Shown: positions 15,789-23,683 of the stretch, one piece after another
How positions within the stretch are numbered: the first letter of the stretch is position 1
Layout of the letters: each line of letters starts with the position of its first letter
Source: JAYPUA01 sp038133845
GTDB taxonomy: Bacteria > SAR324 > NAC60-12
NCBI GenBank assembly: GCA_038133845.1
Contig: JAYPUA010000015.1
Span: 1 to 64,000, forward strand
Reading direction: 5' to 3'
DNA: 64,000 nucleotides
Position numbers and translations under genes: made by a program
The notes under the pieces: model-generated
Databases searched by the model: none
Told to the model about the DNA's origin: nothing
Seen by the model: the letters and a program-made list of their open reading frames with translations, nothing else

Positions 15789-16421
15789 TCAGTCAAAATC
15801 TGCAGGCCATTGCGGATTTCGGTGATGTTCAAACATGCGGGCCAGTTGACCGGACGTCACACGTTCGATGGACAACTCCGGCAGTTCCTCTTCCCGGAAG
15901 AAGGTCGCCTGCTCGGTCTCCAGGTTGTCCACTGGAGTTCCTCCCAGCAGCCGACAGCGAATGAACAGCTTGTAGACGCTGTATGGGTGCGGAGGCTCAT
16001 GCGGATGTCGGGCGCGGTCGTAGACCGCCAGCAGCTTCTCGGCTTGAACCCGGTATCCGGATTCCTCCCAGACTTCGCGCTCCACGGCCTCGCGCGGGGA
16101 TTCGTTGGGATCCACCCAACCTCCCGGCAAGGTCCAGCGCCCATCGCTACGTTCCCGGACAAGGAGCAGCGCCTGGTCCCGAAAGATCACTCCACGAGAG
16201 TCAACCTTCGGGGTCTGGTATCCTGTTTCCTTTTGAAAGAGCGCGCGGATCTGCTCCGCAGGAAGACCGCTTCCGGCCTCCATCATCTCTGCCGCGATCA
16301 CACGGATCTGTTCATATCGCTCGCGATCAAATCCGTTCTCGGCATACGTGAGCCCATTTTGCGCCAGCGCCTGAAGCGCTCGCGCCCAGCGGAGCCACTG
16401 GGGGTCTTGTGGGTCTTTCAT
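15789..16421 (-). CDS. Nudix hydrolase with Nudix_N domain
   Basis: Nudix enzymes hydrolyse nucleoside diphosphates linked to another group. The 210-residue protein has an N-terminal helical domain (WARALQALAQNGLTY, typical of the Nudix_N family) and a Nudix box near residues 105-130 starting GGWVDPNES and ending in the REVWEESGY helix with its Glu ligands. The ATG at 16421 follows CAGG and matches family starts; the frame is open further upstream but that part is non-coding in character. Relatives act on ADP-ribose or similar sugar nucleotides; the substrate here is not determined. Confidence 0.9.
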   Translation of the reverse strand: MKDPQDPQWLRWARALQALAQNGLTYAENGFDRERYEQIRVIAAEMMEAGSGLPAEQIRALFQKETGYQTPKVDSRGVIFRDQALLLVRERSDGRWTLPGGWVDPNESPREAVEREVWEESGYRVQAEKLLAVYDRARHPHEPPHPYSVYKLFIRCRLLGGTPVDNLETEQATFFREEELPELSIERVTSGQLARMFEHHRNPQWPADFD

Positions 16422-16527
16422 GACCTGAGCATCCTGCCCCGCCAAACCACAGCGAGACGTTCTTGGAGATCTCCCCAAAGGTGGGGGAACGTTCCTGAAG
16501 ATCCGTTCCGGATCGGTAAACAGAGCC

Positions 16528-17532
16528 TCAGGAGTTCTGGACGAATTGCTGATACCGACGACTCCACCTCCAGTCGCTCCCCGGATGAAGGTGTACCCCT
16601 CCAATCCAGAGGTCGTGAGCATGCAGCTTCAGCCAGTCGGCTTCACCATTCAGCACAGCTTCACCAAGCGGAGTCAGTTCCGCCTGAAACTCACGAAAGA
16701 CCGGGTCCCGGACTTCACGAGGCACCGCCTGAAACGGCGCGGGCCCATGAATCCGCAAAAGCGGAGCATCCGGGGATTCCAAGTCCAGGACTCGCCGCCA
16801 GAAAGACCAGTCGCCCATAAAGCGCACCGGCTCTTGGCGTTGGGTCTCCCGGAAAAGCTCCACAACTCGAGAGGTTCCGGAGGATACGGCCTCCAAGATT
16901 CTCTGCTGTGTGAGCGAGAGCCCGGAGTGTTCCTCTGGGAATTCCTCTGCAAGCCGGGTCAGTCCGGACTTCAGGAAAGGCAGTTCCGCAAGATCCTGCT
17001 GAATCAACCTTCCCATTGATCCAGGAGTCGAAGCGGTAAACGCTACCCAGGCAGTTTTTCCAAGATCCTGCTGCTCAGGGCGGAGGTCTGTTCGTGCAGC
17101 CCACGCCTCCTGCAGCGTCGAAGGAGAGCCGGAGCCCCCCAGGTAATCCGCGACCAGGACCAGACGGACCGGTGCGGGTGATGAGCCGGGCATCTGGGGA
17201 GTTCCCCGGATATCCGGCAAGGCATCAAGGATCTGCAACAGGTGGAGCTGGTCAAACAGCTCGTGACTGTTCCAGATCACGATCTCTTCAGCCGCCTCCA
17301 ACGCGGAGGTCAGCCGTTCGTCTCGAGCACGCAGTCGTGCCCGGGCGTTCTCCTCAGAATCCCATCCGCACACCGCGATGAAGCGGGCACGAGTGTCGAT
17401 CAATTGTTCCGGAGGGAGCCCTCCGGGGACTGGTCCGTCGTGAAGCACGTCCAGCCAGTTGAGAAAACTCCCCGGGACTTCAGTCCTGCGAAGCAGGGCA
17501 ACCGCTGCATCCCCGTTGACCAGGTGCAGCAT
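16528..17532 (-). CDS. DUF1835 domain protein
   Basis: The 334-residue protein begins MLHLVNGDAAVALLRR and carries LDVLHDGPVPGGL and IVIWNSHELFDQLHLLQIL, the defining blocks of DUF1835. Two Trp-rich C-terminal segments (DWSFWRRVLD and DLWIGGVHLH) belong to the associated C-terminal domain. The biochemical role of this family is not established. It is cytosolic by prediction, and lies 106 bp upstream of the Nudix gene on the same strand. Confidence 0.8.
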   Translation of the reverse strand: MLHLVNGDAAVALLRRTEVPGSFLNWLDVLHDGPVPGGLPPEQLIDTRARFIAVCGWDSEENARARLRARDERLTSALEAAEEIVIWNSHELFDQLHLLQILDALPDIRGTPQMPGSSPAPVRLVLVADYLGGSGSPSTLQEAWAARTDLRPEQQDLGKTAWVAFTASTPGSMGRLIQQDLAELPFLKSGLTRLAEEFPEEHSGLSLTQQRILEAVSSGTSRVVELFRETQRQEPVRFMGDWSFWRRVLDLESPDAPLLRIHGPAPFQAVPREVRDPVFREFQAELTPLGEAVLNGEADWLKLHAHDLWIGGVHLHPGSDWRWSRRYQQFVQNS

Positions 17533-17569
17533 GAGGTGCCTTTTCGCAACACATTCTGTCTTCAGGGAA

Positions 17570-17589
17570 GCCGCTCATCCATGAGCGGC
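17570..17589. terminator. Hairpin between DUF1835 and CoA-transferase genes
   Basis: GCCGCTCA and TGAGCGGC form a perfect 8-bp stem with a TCCA loop. It lies downstream of the CoA-transferase gene (minus strand). A second, imperfect stem follows at about 17600-17625. No U-tract is present. Confidence 0.45.
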
Positions 17590-17681
17590 AGCGAGCCGAT
17601 CTTTGAAGAGGGCTGGCCTCTTTCAAGAACGGATCTCGCACTGAAGGAGCCTCTTCCAGACTCCATTTCGCACTCTCACTG

Positions 17682-19220
17682 TCAGCCAAACAGCTGAGAG
17701 TCCATCACTTTCAGGTCTGGTGCAACCTGGACCTCGAAGGGCAGATGCTCCAGAACTTCTCGTGAATACTCCACGCCAGGAGCCACTTCCGTCAGCTCCA
17801 GGGCCGGCAGTTTCCTGCCTGTCTCAGGGAGCAGTCGAAAGACCGCTCGCTCCGTGATGTACCACACGGGTTGCCCGCATTCACGGGCATACTCTCCACT
17901 GAAGGTCACCTGCTCGACCTGAGGAACAAACTTCGGGAGCCCCTCACGGAGGATGCGCAGGCGTCCATTCCCAACCTCCAACTCGGCCTTGGCCGAGAAG
18001 GTTCCGAGAAAATACAGGGCCTTGGCGTTCTGGCTGATGTTGATGAATCCGCCAGCTCCGGCCATCTTTGGCCCGAATTTGCTTACGTTGACATTTCCGG
18101 AGGCATCCAGTTGGGCCATTCCCAGAAACGCCTGGTCCAGCCCGCCTCCGTCATAGAAGTCGAACTGGTAGGGCTGATCGACAATGGCATCCGGGTTGTT
18201 CACCGCTCCGAAGCTCAGTCCGGATGCAGGGACTCCTCCGATGCCGCCCGGCTCAACCGTCATCGTGATCCGGGAGAGTTGGCCTTCTTCAGACGCGACA
18301 GAGGCGACGCCTTCCGGCATGCCGATTCCCAAATTCACCACGGCCCCGGCTCGCAGCTCTTGAGCCGCCCGGCGGGCGATCACCTTGCGCGCGTCCAACT
18401 CCATCGTCGGTAGCGAGGAGAGCGGACGTCGAATGTCTCCGCAGTACGCTGGATTGAACGGTTCCGTCAGCGTCTGCCAGTGCTCTTCCGGAGGAGCCAC
18501 AACCACCTGGTCCACCAGAATTCCTGGAATCTTGACCATCTGCGGAGGCAGACGGTGCTGCTCCGTGACACGCTCGACCTGAACGATCACGGTGCCCCCC
18601 GAATTTCGGACGGCCTGAGCAATGGAGAGCGCCTCCAGTGTCAACGCCTCACGCTCCATGGTGATGTTGCCCGACAAATCCGAGGTCGTCCCTCGGATCA
18701 GGGCCACATCAATCGGGAAGGCCTTGTAGAACAGCCACTCCCGCCCTTGCAACTCCACCAGCTCCACCAGCTCTTCAGTGGTCCGGTCGTTGAGTTTTCC
18801 GCCCTCCAGTCGAGGGTCGACGAAGGTCCTCAGTCCCACGTGGGTCAGGACTCCGGGCTTCTTCCCGGCAATCGCCCGATACAGGTGCGAGATCACGCCC
18901 TGAGGCAGACAATAGGCCTCCAGTTCTCCCGCAAGAGCCATCTCTCCGAGCTTGGGCACCAGGCCCCAGTGTCCGCCCACAACCCGGTGGACCATTCCGG
19001 GATGAGCGAAGTGGTTGACTCCACGTCGGTCCCCATCTCCTTGCCCCGCGGCATAGACCACGCTCAGGCCTCCCGGACCCCCGGTGCTCAGATATCGCGA
19101 CTCCAAACCGCTCAGCAGATACTCCGGCGACCCGGTGGCCACAAAGCCTCCGGTGGCGATCGTATCTCCCGAGCGAATCCGGGCAAGCGCGACTTCAAGG
19201 GGCACCACCTTGGGTGACAT
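17682..19220 (-). CDS. Acyl-CoA transferase, propionate/acetoacetate CoA-transferase type
   Basis: This 512-residue protein fuses the alpha and beta CoA-transferase domains, as in propionate CoA-transferase (Pct) and YdiF. The beta-type half contains TVEPGGIGGVPASG near residue 325, whose Glu is the expected thioester-forming residue, followed by QFDFYDGGGLDQAFLG. It moves CoA between short-chain acyl-CoAs and carboxylates. It lies in a minus-strand group that also contains an acyl-CoA ligase, which fits fatty or hydroxy-acid use; the exact acyl substrates are unknown. Confidence 0.9.
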   Translation of the reverse strand: MSPKVVPLEVALARIRSGDTIATGGFVATGSPEYLLSGLESRYLSTGGPGGLSVVYAAGQGDGDRRGVNHFAHPGMVHRVVGGHWGLVPKLGEMALAGELEAYCLPQGVISHLYRAIAGKKPGVLTHVGLRTFVDPRLEGGKLNDRTTEELVELVELQGREWLFYKAFPIDVALIRGTTSDLSGNITMEREALTLEALSIAQAVRNSGGTVIVQVERVTEQHRLPPQMVKIPGILVDQVVVAPPEEHWQTLTEPFNPAYCGDIRRPLSSLPTMELDARKVIARRAAQELRAGAVVNLGIGMPEGVASVASEEGQLSRITMTVEPGGIGGVPASGLSFGAVNNPDAIVDQPYQFDFYDGGGLDQAFLGMAQLDASGNVNVSKFGPKMAGAGGFINISQNAKALYFLGTFSAKAELEVGNGRLRILREGLPKFVPQVEQVTFSGEYARECGQPVWYITERAVFRLLPETGRKLPALELTEVAPGVEYSREVLEHLPFEVQVAPDLKVMDSQLFG

Positions 19221-19300
19221 GTCCCTCTCCTTGTTTTCAACACTCCTCCAGGCGGGCAGGAGAAGTTGCGAGTTTGAGGCACGCCCCGCTCGTCAGTCCG

Positions 19301-19954
19301 TTATGGACTCGCGGGCGGCCTCTGTGAGAGCTTTCGTGCTCTTGCGGTCTCTCCGTGGAGTTTCCACAGATACCAGCACCCGACGGTCCGCCAGGGACGC
19401 CAAGCCTCTGTTTTTGCCGAAGCTTCGTCCTGCCACTTCTCTTCAGGAAGTGCGTAGAGGCTCCGTAACGCAGCCTTGATCGCAGCATCTCCCAGCGGGA
19501 GGACGTCCGGGCGGTTCAGCGCAAAGATCAAATACATCTCTGCGGTCCAGCGCCCGATGCCCTTGATGCAGCAGAGCGTGTGGATCAGCGCTTCATCTTC
19601 CAAGGCCTCCAGCTTTTCAGCGCTCAGGCCTCCGGATGTGAAGGCTTCCGCCAGCGCTTGAACGTAGCCGATCTTGGCCCGCGAGAAGCCGATCTCCCGA
19701 AACCTCGGGACTTCCCACTCCAAGACAGCCTCCGGAGTAGGCAAGCCGTCTGTAAACTGCTGGCGGAAGCGCGCTCGCAGCACCTGGGCCACCTGATTCG
19801 AGAGCTGTTGCCCCAGAATCGACTCGGCCAGCGTGACAAATCCGCCCTCCTGCGGCTGCAACGAACACGGTCCGTGACGCTCAACAACCGCGCGCAACCT
19901 GGAGTCTGCACCACACAGATGCTCCTCTGCAGCTCGCCAGTCGGTGTCGCTCAA
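19301..19954 (-). CDS. AlkA-type DNA-3-methyladenine glycosylase
   Basis: The 217-residue protein has the helix-hairpin-helix GPD fold: FVTLAESILGQQLSNQVA early, then IKGIGRWTAEMYLIFAL near residues 130-148, and the catalytic Asp in LPLGDAAIKAAL. AlkA-type enzymes remove alkylated purines from DNA. The start is a TTG immediately after the stop of the upstream lipoprotein gene, suggesting coupling. It is slightly shorter than E. coli AlkA because the N-terminal domain is absent, as in many bacterial members. Confidence 0.88.
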   Translation of the reverse strand: MSDTDWRAAEEHLCGADSRLRAVVERHGPCSLQPQEGGFVTLAESILGQQLSNQVAQVLRARFRQQFTDGLPTPEAVLEWEVPRFREIGFSRAKIGYVQALAEAFTSGGLSAEKLEALEDEALIHTLCCIKGIGRWTAEMYLIFALNRPDVLPLGDAAIKAALRSLYALPEEKWQDEASAKTEAWRPWRTVGCWYLWKLHGETARARKLSQRPPASP

Positions 19955-20554
19955 TCAGCGCCCCCACTTCCAGTTGAACTCCAGACCGAAGCTGTTGGTC
20001 TGCTTCAAGCCGGACTTCTCAAAACTTCCCAGCTTCAGGGCATACTCCCGGTTGTGGACAAAGAGCCGGACCACTCCAAGCTGCAGCGCTCCTCCGCGGA
20101 CCGTGGTGTCCATATAGCCGTCAAAACGGTTTTCTGTCGGAGAGCCCGGATCAGTCACCACCACCTCGTAGAGTTGGGTGTGCCGCTTTCCGGCATAGAG
20201 GCTGACAAACTGCCCCGCACCCAAAGCCAAGTCGAGCCCGCTGTTCAGCCCGGATCCGGTCAAAGTGTCCGAGTTCTCGTCCTCCAGGCGAAGCATGCCG
20301 CCGTATAATCGGACGGAGACCGGGAAATCGCTCCCGCGCCGTCCACCGCCTAGCTGAGTTTCCAGCCCCAGGTGTGCTTCATGAAACTCGACGCGTTCGG
20401 TGTTGCTGTAGCTCGGGTTGATCGAACTCAGCGGCAGCGGCTTGGTCTCATGGGCCGGCGACTGTTCATAGTTCAGGAACAGGCTTTTCTGCGAGCATCC
20501 TGCCAGCAACAAGGCTCCTCCAAGGAGCACAGAAAGGATTCTGATGTTCTTCAT
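19955..20554 (-). CDS. Outer-membrane-type lipoprotein
   Basis: This 199-residue protein starts MKNIRILSVLLGGALLLAGC, a classic lipoprotein signal with the lipobox LAGC. The mature part is rich in beta-strand patterns and Gly (SVRLYGGMLRLEDE; LDLALGAGQFVSLYAG), suggesting a beta-sandwich or small barrel at the outer membrane. The ATG at 20554 follows GGAGGTG. It precedes the AlkA-like gene with no gap. No family is recognised. Confidence 0.75.
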   Translation of the reverse strand: MKNIRILSVLLGGALLLAGCSQKSLFLNYEQSPAHETKPLPLSSINPSYSNTERVEFHEAHLGLETQLGGGRRGSDFPVSVRLYGGMLRLEDENSDTLTGSGLNSGLDLALGAGQFVSLYAGKRHTQLYEVVVTDPGSPTENRFDGYMDTTVRGGALQLGVVRLFVHNREYALKLGSFEKSGLKQTNSFGLEFNWKWGR

Positions 20555-20625
20555 GGAGAGCACCTCCATCGCTTTTCAGAATGTGTTGATCTCACACGGT
20601 TCGGAGTTCCGGACTGTGTGGGCAT

Positions 20626-22275
20626 TCACCCTTGGGGACGAATGCAGGTCTGGGCCGAGACTCCGGCCGCTCGCAGTTGGGCCTTCTGCACCTTGTTCGT
20701 GGGCGTTTTGGGGAGCACATCCACGAGTTCGAGGTACAGAGGCTGCATGGTTTTTGGAAGTCGACTCTGGCAAAAGGCCCAGATCGACTCCGGACTTGGC
20801 ACTTTTTGAGCGTGAGGAACAATCACCAGCTTAATCTCGTCCTCTCCTCCGGCAATTTCCGAAGGAACGGCAATCGCCGCCACTTCGGCAACTTCCGGAT
20901 GCTCCAGCAGGGCGGACTCCACCTCGAAGGAGGAGATGTTCTCCCCGCGACGGCGGATGCAGTCCTTGATGCGGTCCACAAAGTAGAAGTAGCCGTCGTC
21001 ATCGACACGGCCCGCATCTCCGGTGTGAAACCAGAAGTTGCGACACGCCTCCACAGTCTTCTCCGGAAGGCCATGGTATCCCTGCATGAAGCCATAGGGT
21101 TGCCGCGGGCGTACACAGATCTCGCCGACGTGATTCGGCGAGAGCGGTTCATCCGTCTCGGGATGGAGTACGGACACTTCATAAAATCGTTCCCAAGGCT
21201 TCCCGCAGCTTCCCGGACGCGGAGCTTCCAGCGGGGTGTAGAGTGGAATGTTCACCTCCGTCATCCCGTAGAGTTCGATGAAGTGTCGGACTCCGAAGCG
21301 TTGCTTGAACGGCTCCACCTGCTCTGGCGGAAGCGGTGCGGCAGTCACCACGCGCAAGGAGTGGTCGCCCTCCTGCTCGGACGGCGGTTGGCGGAGGAGA
21401 AACTCCACCATCACTCCAAGTGTGTTGGTGACGGTACACCCGTGATTCCGGATGTCTGCCAGCCACTCCGAGGCGCTGAAGCGTTCCCGGAGCACGGCCG
21501 TCATTCCACCGATGAGCACCGCGTAAAGCTGCATGAACAGGGCGTTTGCGTGAAATAGAGGAAGACAGATGTAGTACACATCGTCTTCCTGCAGCTCCAG
21601 ATTGCAGATGCTTCCCAGCCCAAACAGGTAGTTGTGGGCATGCGGCATCAGCACCCCCTTGGAAGGTCCTGTGGTTCCCGAGGTGTAGAGGATGGAGGCG
21701 ATGTCCTGATAAGACACCTCCCCGGCCTCTTCCGGAGGACCCGCCACCTCGCTCAGAAGTTCTCCCAGAAATACCTGCTTGATGACACGCCCGGCGCTTG
21801 CAGGGAGTGGTCTTCGGAGTCCAAGAGGCTCCGGAGAAGATCGCGCAGCATGCAGGGTGGGCGGACAGACCACCACGACCTGCAGGTCTTGCAACTCTTC
21901 GGAAATCTCGCTCAAGTTGTCCAAGAACTCGGGAACCGTGAACAGCACACGGGCCTGACTGTTGACCAGCACGTGCTTCAGAAAGCTCCCTCGGTATTCC
22001 AGATTGACCGCGACGTGGATTGCTCCCAGACGCGCACACGCCAGCCAGGCCAGCACGTGCGGCAGTCCATTCGGAAGCAGCAGCGCCACGCGATCTCCGA
22101 AACCGACGTCCAGGCGCTTCAAGCCATGAGCTAGCTGATTCGCCTGTACGTCCGCATCGGAGTAGGTCAGAGCCTCCCCCTGCGTCGTCTTTACAAAAAC
22201 CTTGTCCGGTCGTTGATGAGCCCTACAAGATAGTTGGACTCCCAGCGACCATTCCTTGACAGAATGGTGGACCAT
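20626..22275 (-). CDS. AMP-forming acyl-CoA ligase, CaiC/FadD-like
   Basis: The 549-residue enzyme activates a carboxylic acid to its acyl-CoA through an acyl-adenylate. The P-loop-like motif ILYTSGTTGPSKGV lies near residue 195, the LYGMTEVN motif near 335 and the TGDAGRVDDDGYFYFVDRIKD block near 420. The sequence RRGENISSFEVE is typical of the crotonobetaine/carnitine ligase (CaiC) subgroup. Substrate cannot be set without more context. It lies on the same strand as the CoA-transferase. Confidence 0.9.
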   Translation of the reverse strand: MVHHSVKEWSLGVQLSCRAHQRPDKVFVKTTQGEALTYSDADVQANQLAHGLKRLDVGFGDRVALLLPNGLPHVLAWLACARLGAIHVAVNLEYRGSFLKHVLVNSQARVLFTVPEFLDNLSEISEELQDLQVVVVCPPTLHAARSSPEPLGLRRPLPASAGRVIKQVFLGELLSEVAGPPEEAGEVSYQDIASILYTSGTTGPSKGVLMPHAHNYLFGLGSICNLELQEDDVYYICLPLFHANALFMQLYAVLIGGMTAVLRERFSASEWLADIRNHGCTVTNTLGVMVEFLLRQPPSEQEGDHSLRVVTAAPLPPEQVEPFKQRFGVRHFIELYGMTEVNIPLYTPLEAPRPGSCGKPWERFYEVSVLHPETDEPLSPNHVGEICVRPRQPYGFMQGYHGLPEKTVEACRNFWFHTGDAGRVDDDGYFYFVDRIKDCIRRRGENISSFEVESALLEHPEVAEVAAIAVPSEIAGGEDEIKLVIVPHAQKVPSPESIWAFCQSRLPKTMQPLYLELVDVLPKTPTNKVQKAQLRAAGVSAQTCIRPQG

Positions 22276-22345
22276 TGTCTCTTCTCGCGTCCATGCGTTG
22301 AAGTGAAGTATGGCTGCTGCTGCTTCGCGTCCATGCGATGCCAGA

Positions 22346-22432
22346 CTGGGCTCCCGTTTTCACGGGAGTGACCTGTGCTGTTGCTCAATCCGCCATGCCC
22401 GCGAAGGCGGGGATCCGGACTCGAGACAAACA
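22346..22432. repeat. REP/MITE-like inverted element
   Basis: CTCCCGT-TTTC-ACGGGAG followed about 45 bases later by CCCGC-GAAG-GCGGG with GGATCC flanks resembles the short dispersed palindromes common in proteobacterial intergenic DNA. Two hairpins in opposite orientation bound the unit. Only one copy is present in this window. Confidence 0.45.
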
Positions 22433-22615
22433 GCCTCCTGCAAAAGAAAACCACCCGACATCGTGCAACGGATGCCGGACACACCTCTCCCTGGAAAAAC
22501 ACACTCCGCATTTTTCCTAAAAAATTTATATTTCTTATAGTTGGGCAGAGACTCGGTGCGGAAAGCCTTCTTGAGTGGCTTCCCGGACGGAGACTCCGCG
22601 TTCGGATGAAGCCGA

Positions 22616-22674
22616 CTCCGGCATTGGGAGATGCCGGAGCCTGGCGTTTTCACTCCGGAGCGACTCTGCTCCGG
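22616..22674 (-). terminator. Paired hairpins downstream of fliS genes
   Basis: Two perfect stems, 9 bp (22616-22639) and 7 bp (22655-22674), lie 52-110 nt past the stop of the second fliS. Both are built around CCGGAG. Neither has a U-tract, so termination is inferred only from position. Confidence 0.4.
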
Positions 22675-22725
22675 TCAATCAAGCGATTCACCTTTTCTTC
22701 ACCAGGGAAGAGGGCCCTCGCCTGT

Positions 22726-23166
22726 TTATCCTTGGGCGCGGAAGGTCCCGCGTGCAGCCGCCTGGGCTGCAGCACGCTGCTTCTGCTCCACACTCTGCTG
22801 CCGGAGCTGAGTCCAGCCCTGACGCAGGGTATCGGTAATCTTGATCAGTTCTCCAATGATTTCCGGATCCTTGCGGAGGTTGGCCTCCACAATGCGGCGG
22901 AACATGTACAGGTAGAGTTCACGCAGGTTCTTGCCGACGTCTCCGGTATTCTCCACACGCAAGGTGGAGAGCAGTTCGTTCACGATGTCTTTGCTCCGCA
23001 TCAGATAGTTGTGCGTGCCTTCAATGTCGTTGGCCTGGGCTCGGGACTCGGCTTTCTTGAGAAAGCGGATCATCCCGTCGTAGAGCATGATGATCAAGGT
23101 CAACTGATCGGAAGTCTGGACGTTCGTTTGATAGTACGCCCGATAAGACTGGTTGGGGGTGCGCAT
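22726..23166 (-). CDS. fliS: Flagellin chaperone FliS, paralogue 2
   Basis: FliS binds the C-terminus of flagellin to prevent premature polymerisation and aid export. The 146-residue protein has the typical N-terminus (SYRAYYQTNVQTSDQLTLIIMLYDG), helical bundle and the YLYMFRRIVEANLRKDP segment. It follows another fliS by 15 bp. The two differ over much of their length, so they may serve different flagellins; the Ala/Gln-rich tail is unique to this copy. Confidence 0.93.
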   Translation of the reverse strand: MRTPNQSYRAYYQTNVQTSDQLTLIIMLYDGMIRFLKKAESRAQANDIEGTHNYLMRSKDIVNELLSTLRVENTGDVGKNLRELYLYMFRRIVEANLRKDPEIIGELIKITDTLRQGWTQLRQQSVEQKQRAAAQAAARGTFRAQG

Positions 23167-23181
23167 ATTCCTCCTGGATGA

Positions 23182-23637
23182 TTACCCTCTAAGATTGACA
23201 CGTTTGTTGTCTGAAGCGCCGGGAGCCGGACGAACCGGTTGCTGGCCGGGGGCTGCCGTCTTCTGCGGCGTGCCGATATAGACCCAGGCTTCCCGTAATT
23301 CCCTGAGCAAGTCCAAGGCGACCTTGGCTGGCTTCGGATTCTTGTGAATGTTGGCCTCGATGAGTTGGTTGAACATGAAGTTGTAGAGGCTTTGGAGATT
23401 CTTTGCGATCTCTCCTCCCTTCTCCAGGTTCAGCGAGGACATCAGCTCTGCCACAATGTTCTTGGCCTTGACCAGGGCATTGTGGGTGCGCTCGATCTCA
23501 TTACGTTGCATGGACTCGAGGGCAAACTGAATGTTCTTGATTGCTCCGTCGTAGAGCATGACGATCAGCTTGTTCTGATCCAGCGTGTTGACCGCCGCGC
23601 GTTTGTAGGCGTTTTGATAACCGCTGTAAGGGTTCAT
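23182..23637 (-). CDS. fliS: Flagellin chaperone FliS, paralogue 1
   Basis: This 151-residue protein has the FliS hallmarks (YKRAAVNTLDQNKLIVMLYDGAIKNI, then LYNFMFNQLIEANIHKNP) and a Pro-rich C-terminal tail. It directly follows fliD, as in most flagellar operons, and precedes a second fliS. The start ATG lies 46 bp after the fliD stop. Confidence 0.95.
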   Translation of the reverse strand: MNPYSGYQNAYKRAAVNTLDQNKLIVMLYDGAIKNIQFALESMQRNEIERTHNALVKAKNIVAELMSSLNLEKGGEIAKNLQSLYNFMFNQLIEANIHKNPKPAKVALDLLRELREAWVYIGTPQKTAAPGQQPVRPAPGASDNKRVNLRG

Positions 23638-23683
23638 GATGATATTCCCTGAAAACGGGGTTTATGATTCATGATTTAAGAGA

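Larger units (their letters stand above)
22276..22725. other. Non-coding region with repeats and hairpins
   Basis: No credible gene is seen in these 450 bases. A 13-bp direct repeat (TCGCGTCCATGCG) occurs at about 22285 and 22325. A dispersed-type inverted element lies at 22346-22432. CTCCGGCAT-N6-ATGCCGGAG (22616-22639) and CCGGAGC-N6-GCTCCGG (22655-22674) are perfect hairpins downstream of the minus-strand fliS genes. Confidence 0.5.

Noticed and set aside
22335..22435. CRISPR-like repeat
   Set aside because: Only palindromic pairs are present, with no regularly spaced identical repeats and no cas genes.
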